A stretch of DNA of 64,000 nt, from positions 126,001 to 190,000 of the forward strand of contig JAQFVV010006636.1 of NCBI GenBank assembly GCA_028023455.1, in the 5' to 3' direction. Source of the stretch: Epiperipatus broadwayi. Taxonomy: Eukaryota; Onychophora; Udeonychophora; Euonychophora; Peripatidae. Under the pieces are notes generated by a model. That model was not told where the DNA came from and did no database searches. It saw nothing but the letters and a program-made list of their open reading frames with translations. The position numbers and the translations under genes are program-made. Positions 58,746-64,000 of this stretch are shown here, piece after piece. Positions within the stretch are counted from its first letter, which is position 1. Each line of letters begins with the position of its first letter.

Positions 58746-59784
58746 TTCTCAATTTATATTAAGATAGCAAATGTACACATTTTAATGGGATGGCTTCAAT
58801 CCTCTCCACTTTCCAACTCTTCAGCCATCCATATCAATGAAAATGTTCATATTGTAGTAATTTCAACAATCCTGGTTTGTTAACCCCAAGACATTATTTG
58901 ATGAAAAAATAAATATTCTGCTCAGGTAAAATGCTGATTAGTTTCTGTGAACTACTCTAGGCAAACATTGTCATATAAGACCAAGATCACATTCTTAGTT
59001 TTATAAAAACATTCTCAAGGCTGATAAAAAGTAAAATAGTTTTCATGCCCATTATCTCCAAATAATTTTCACTAATGAAAGAATCAAATAACCAATTCAC
59101 AAGTCTCCACCAATGCATCAAAAGTAGATAATTTAAATGTATGATAGTCACATTACTTAATAAATAATTTTATCAATAGGTAAAATAACCCAAACTAGAA
59201 TGTAAAGCATTTTTGAAAATTATTTTCAATTTTTTTGTCCACTGAGAAAAAATTCTGAGAAACCAATCTAAAAATCAACTTTATGTTTATGATGCTTTAG
59301 TTTTTGATAAAGTATGGAAAATTATTAGAAGAAAAAAATTGAAAATGGAATAACATTAAATAAGTACACAATCATTTTTACTCACTTTATGAACAATATC
59401 ATCATATTTATCATTTTACAGATAATTGCACATTATATTCTCTTTATAATAAAGATTACAGAGTCATTCTTATATAGTGTTTTCAAACTGATTTTTTTAT
59501 TTAGTTATAAAATACTGAGAAATTTAAATTAGTTCATCAAATTACTACATATATTTTTGTTTGTTTCAAACAATGGTAATATTGAAGTCATTTGGAATTA
59601 CCCACATTAAAAGTTTAAGAAAAAGTTTGTGTGTATTATTAAATAATTTTCTCATTAAGAATAATTTTTTCATTGAGATGTGATAAAGTAAAGTCCTAAA
59701 TAAAAATAGGCATTTGATTATTAATCTACATTTTGAGCCCCAAATACAAATATGGAGTGGAGCCCCAGTAAATAAAAAAGTGAA
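58746..59784. other. No gene seen
   Basis: Unassigned AT-rich sequence between the two family F copies. Confidence 0.5.
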
Positions 59785-60660
59785 TAATGTTTTTCTTTGT
59801 CTCACCCATGAATGTAAAATATATGATTAAATGATTGTTACTTATCACAAAATAATAAATTTGACTTCATTTGATAGATAATTTTGTTTCCTACTGAAAT
59901 AAATTTTAAATGTTCACACTTTGTTTCTATAAATATTAAAAAAATGAGTTTGTAATCAAAACAAAAAGATTACACATCACTATTTCAGAAAGATTATTTC
60001 CAGTTTACAAAATGAACAAAATCTTCATTATTTCTGATTATTTTTAAAAATCTGAATGAATATTTATTTCTCTTATATTTAATGAATTATGTTTTAAAAG
60101 TTTAAATTTTTTGAATATTTGTTGCAAAATTGTGATATTTTTATACTCATAAATATAAGTAGATTGCTTACATAGAAGCTAAACTTCTAAATAGATTCAG
60201 GCCATATTCACATTAGCTGCTAATATAACATTATATTTTTGAAAATAAAGTATTGCCAATCAAAATAAGTTATTAATAATTTATATTTATTGATATCTAA
60301 TAAATATGGTGTAAATTATTGTAAAAAAAATATCTAAAACCATAATAAATTTGCAAATAAACATGTTTTTGGTCATTGGAACTATTTTTTTAAAACATTG
60401 TTATAAAATGCCAAACATTTTACAGTTTTGCCTTGGAACAATGGATGAACATGTCATGGTGGGGTTTACTTTCTTTTGATTGATGAATTTTTTTGATTTT
60501 CCTGCCATCTATTGTAATTTTTAGAACAAAATTTTTATGTAATAAAATGAACAGAAAAATACACATTTTACCATAATACTTGCAAAAAAATTCACCAGGG
60601 GGTGAATTGCTAAAAACCCCAAATATATTTTTACAAAAATTAGGATGGGTTAATACATGA
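59785..60660. repeat. Family F repeat, direct copy 2
   Basis: Collinear with 57150-58020, ending at CACCAGGGGGTGAATTGC (60590-60610). Confidence 0.8.
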
Positions 60661-60784
60661 AAGAAACATATACAACATTTATTCATATCTAAATAGTAAT
60701 ACTTTACTTATAACATATTAATATTAATATAAAAGGAAAACAAAATTAATATAACTTTATTTTTGTTGCTTAAATTTCAGCAAT

Positions 60785-61020
60785 CTCTTAATCTCATTTA
60801 AATTTAAATCTTCACATAATTCATTTTATTATGGAATGCAACATTAGGTTGGATAGTCCTTCTTGTGCCATTGCAGATCTTAAATATTTTTTTTTTATTA
60901 TTTTAAGTTTTAACAAACTATATTTGGACTCAGCAACGGTTTACGTTCAAACGGTGAAACATTTGGGAATTTAGTGTGCTTCATTAGAAAACTAACTTTA
61001 GCTTTATGTATAAGAACTTG
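60785..61020 (-). pseudogene. hAT transposase C-terminal relic
   Basis: The minus strand has a KHTKFPNVSPF piece, a break, then an in-frame run VAESKYSLLKLKIIKKKYLR and SAMAQEGLSNLMLHSIIK ending at TGA. This matches the hAT dimerisation region (typical form AERSFSKLKLIK.YLRSTM.QERLNGLA.LSIE). About 40 residues survive in one frame. The rest of the transposase is not recognisable to the right. A dead fragment. Confidence 0.7.
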
Positions 61021-61386
61021 CATCAAATGTCAGTCTCTCAGTCTTTTTATTAATGTGTATGATATATATTGTATTCTTGATTAAAATAAAGCAGCTCAGA
61101 GCAGGACTCCATTAGTCCCCAGGTTCCAGTCATACACCCAGTTGAACGACCTTAAGGATGCTACTATACACAGTTTATATTTGTTTATAATAATAAAGTT
61201 CAATTAAATTTCTATGCAGATTTTGGTCACTGATTTTATTTACCATCTATTTAAAGAATCTTAGACAAGAGAAGTGTGCAGATTTTTATGTACTACATAA
61301 TAAGCTTTAACATTATACTGCCATCACTCTATTGGCTTGTTTAAGTATTGTAGTTGTGGGGATGCATATATAATATTAAAATATTA
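61021..61386. other. No gene seen
   Basis: Unassigned. A less AT-rich patch near 61090-61160 has no clear identity. Confidence 0.4.
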
Positions 61387-61394
61387 CACACACA

Positions 61395-61449
<55 letters not shown>

Positions 61450-61450
61450 A
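61387..61450. repeat. (CA)n(TA)n microsatellite
   Basis: About 20 CA units with one interruption, then about 12 TA units. Confidence 0.95.
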
Positions 61451-62652
61451 TAGCCTTGTAAAAATCCTTTTTTAATATATAATATTATAGACTTTTATGG
61501 AGTGAAATATTAATGTAAACATATTTGAAAAATATCTCCCAAAAATTCTGTATTCAAAAACATGCTAAGTCTGACAACAATAACATCTAGTTACCCTACC
61601 AACAAGAATGGATTTCACTCCTTCCTCTAACCTATGTTTATTATTTAGAAATCTATTTCAACTAATATTAAGTGTAAAAACAATACTTGATGTATAATAG
61701 ATGTTAACAATGACTAGTTAAGTTCAACTTAAAGTCGGTCTCCATGGCAAAACCATTAAGTAATCCTTTTTAACAATCTTCTGAAAGATCAAATTTTTTG
61801 TTTATGTTTGTAGTAAGTTGTGCACAAATAAAAACACAGATATCTTCAAATATAGTATCTAAATAACTAGATATTTTGTTTCTAGGTGTTGTACTTTATT
61901 TATATACAGTATTGAAAATTAACCTCATCCTGAAAGAGTTTCTATATTATTCATGCCTTAGAAGTATTCAATGTTACAAGTTATTGCAGGATTGGATCTC
62001 TACAAGATTATTATCAATAAATACTTACTGATTTTACAATAAAAATATCAATTTAAGTTGAATCTAAATAGGTATTGTTATCAATTTCTATAAATAGAAT
62101 ACCATTTTTGTAATTAGCATTATTTAAAATGGCTTTTTATATAACAATTTAAGTCATAGGTAGACACATAAAAATATCAATTACAGTTAACTTTACTTCA
62201 AATATGTGTATATATAATAAACAAAACTTCTGAAATAAACTCTAAATTATATAAAATGTCATTATGTAAAAATTAAAAATAACTACACCCAGCTCACAGC
62301 ATGACCACTATCCTGAATAATATTTCACGGTTAACATTTAAATGCTACTCAGGACGGCAATCATACTATAAACTGGTTATAGCTATTATTTATTTTTTAT
62401 GTAATAGTATTTTATATATTATAGAATTTATTCCAAAGATTTTTATTTATTATGTAAGTTTTTATCTGATTATATTGTCTTAGTGTTGACTGTTTTTCAT
62501 GATTATATATGTCATTAAAAACTAATCAATACTAATAAAGGAGGTTACCTTGACAACAGCTTGAAATTGTTGCTTGTTATAGATATTGGGATTGTCTAAG
62601 TATTGACTGATTTTTGATGATTACTTACAAACTCATTTAGCCTTGAGCATTA
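61451..62652. other. No gene seen; short direct repeat
   Basis: ATTGTCTTAGTGTTGACTG (62475) and ATTGTCTAAGTATTGACTG (62591) begin a diverged direct repeat of about 45 bp, separated by about 115 bp. The rest is AT-rich. Confidence 0.45.
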
Positions 62653-62654
62653 TT

Positions 62655-62689
<35 letters not shown>

Positions 62690-62693
62690 CACA
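62653..62693. repeat. (CA)n(TA)n microsatellite
   Basis: About 9 CA units then 9 TA units, with CA again at the end. Confidence 0.9.
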
Positions 62694-62764
62694 CAACTTT
62701 TTATTTAGGTACTTACTATTGCATATCACTTTCAAGTAAAAGAAGAAAGCGAGAACTGAAATAA

Positions 62765-64000
62765 AAACTGTCTTATATTAAATGAGATATTATTGGACTT
62801 TGTGAATTAGAAGAAAAGCTGAAGAGATAATTGATTTTAAAAATGGGAATGTACTCTATTACAAAGACACAAATATTGGAAATACAAGTGAAGTAGGATT
62901 CATTATAAATAAAAAGTGGAAGAACAATATTGAGGAGATTGATAGTGTATTAGACAGAGTGGCAAGATTAATTATTCAATTTCATAGCAGATACCAAATG
63001 CAGATAATTCAGGTTTATGCCCCAACAAGTTCTCATAGTGATGAAGTACTAGATGATTGTTATGTGGATGTACAAAAGATTTTTGATCAGAGTAAACAAC
63101 ATTTTAAAATTGTTATGGGAGACTTTAATGCTAGAATTGGTAAACAAATGAAAGATGAAAGTGCTGTAGGTAAATTTGGTTATGGTAATAGAAATGACAA
63201 AGGACATAGACTTATGGAGTTTTCAGAAAAAGAAAACTTTATATTATGAATTCTTTTTTGAGAAAAATGTTAAAAGGAAATGGACATGGAAGCATCCAAA
63301 TGAAGATAAAGCAGAATTGGATTAGAGATTGACTAACAGAAAATACATGTTTCAAGATTGTAATGCCCTTAATAAATTCAACATAGGAAGTGATCATCTA
63401 TAAGCTGTAAGATACATGTTAATGCAAAACTAGACAAAAATTATTTAAAAAAACAATACTTACAGTTGATATTCTGAATCTTCAGAAACATTCTAATAAA
63501 TTTAAATTAGAACTTACAAATCGGTTTCAAATATTAGTAGATTTTGAAAATGATTCAGATTTAAATGAAATTAATATGAAAATAACTGATACACTTTTAA
63601 AAACTGCAACAAAGATAGTTGATAGAAAAAAGCAGCAATTGACCAATAAAATTTCTACCGAGACTAGAGAATTTATGAAGAAAAGATGAAATATGAAGAT
63701 ATATAAAAATGTTACATTAAGAAAAATTGAATATCTTGAATTTTGTAAAATAGTGTGAAAAAGAGTTGATAATCATATAAGTATAATTGTGAACTACAAG
63801 GAAACCTGTAGAATAGAATAAAAGTCTCAAGAGTATAAAACAACATTTTGGTATTAGTAGGAAACTTACATGTGCAATAAAAAAAAAATGGAACTATTAC
63901 TAAAAAGAGAGATGACAACATGAAATAGGTAGAAGTGTTCTATCAAGAATTATACAGTAACAAACAACAAGTACCTCCTACATCTGTTTTATCTTCTGGA
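62765..64000 (+). pseudogene. RTE-type LINE ORF2, endonuclease region (runs off the window)
   Basis: Starting near 62780 (DIIGLCEL, then after a frameshift RKAEEIIDFKNGNVLYY), the frame continues through GFIINKKWKNNI, DRVARLIIQF, IIQVYAPTSSHSDE, the endonuclease motif VMGDFNARIG (about 63113-63142), VGKFGYGNRNDKGHRL, KWTWKHPNE, then a stop, and IGSDHL (about 63385-63405). It then proceeds into the post-endonuclease linker (EINMKITDTLLKTATKIVDR) to the window end. These are the conserved steps of RTE/BovB ORF2. The longest open piece is 62959-63249. Several stops and frameshifts make it inactive. RT should follow beyond 64000. Confidence 0.85.

Overview
This is a 64 kb, strongly AT-rich piece of an animal nuclear genome. 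It is almost entirely intergenic or intronic sequence filled with transposable-element copies. The mix of relics (RTE, Jockey/I-like and CR1/L2-like LINEs, a Penelope-like element, tRNA-derived SINEs, hAT fragments) and long tetranucleotide arrays fits a mollusc, most likely a cephalopod such as an octopus. That assignment is inference; no marker gene fixes the species. The window contains one 500-N assembly gap.

Host genes are nearly absent. The only convincing host coding piece is one exon at 39234-39464 on the minus strand, with an acceptor, a start codon and a donor. Possible promoter-like sites (CRE/YY1 near 38.65 kb, paired CCAAT boxes near 33.5 kb) are weak.

Layout. 1-17 kb: old repeats, including a 1.46 kb foldback (7.8-9.2 kb), two RTE 3' ends and a hAT MITE with a perfect 8-bp target duplication. 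18-22.6 kb: an ATCT microsatellite and a degenerate tetranucleotide field that switches strand polarity repeatedly. 22-35 kb: repeated copies of two related foldback retroelement families (A and B), a nested SINE, a CR1/L2-like LINE relic and the gap. 36-44 kb: palindromes, the host exon and a head-to-head Penelope-like pair. 49.5-55.2 kb: a nearly full-length, recently broken Jockey/I-type LINE on the minus strand, with poly-A signal and tail. 55.7-60.7 kb: the best preserved family A element and two ~860-bp direct repeats. 60.8-64 kb: a hAT transposase relic and a decayed RTE endonuclease running off the end.

Main discovery candidate: families A and B, 200-800 bp foldbacks with 12-16 bp target duplications, carry a hammerhead-ribozyme-like motif in each arm (CUGANGA, stem II, GAAA, then AC..GU-C). 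Copies show compensatory base-pair changes in stems I and II. Looser versions sit in three other foldback families and in the Penelope-like tail. The window therefore looks like a gallery of non-autonomous, ribozyme-bearing retroelements (retrozyme-like), probably mobilised by Penelope-like machinery.
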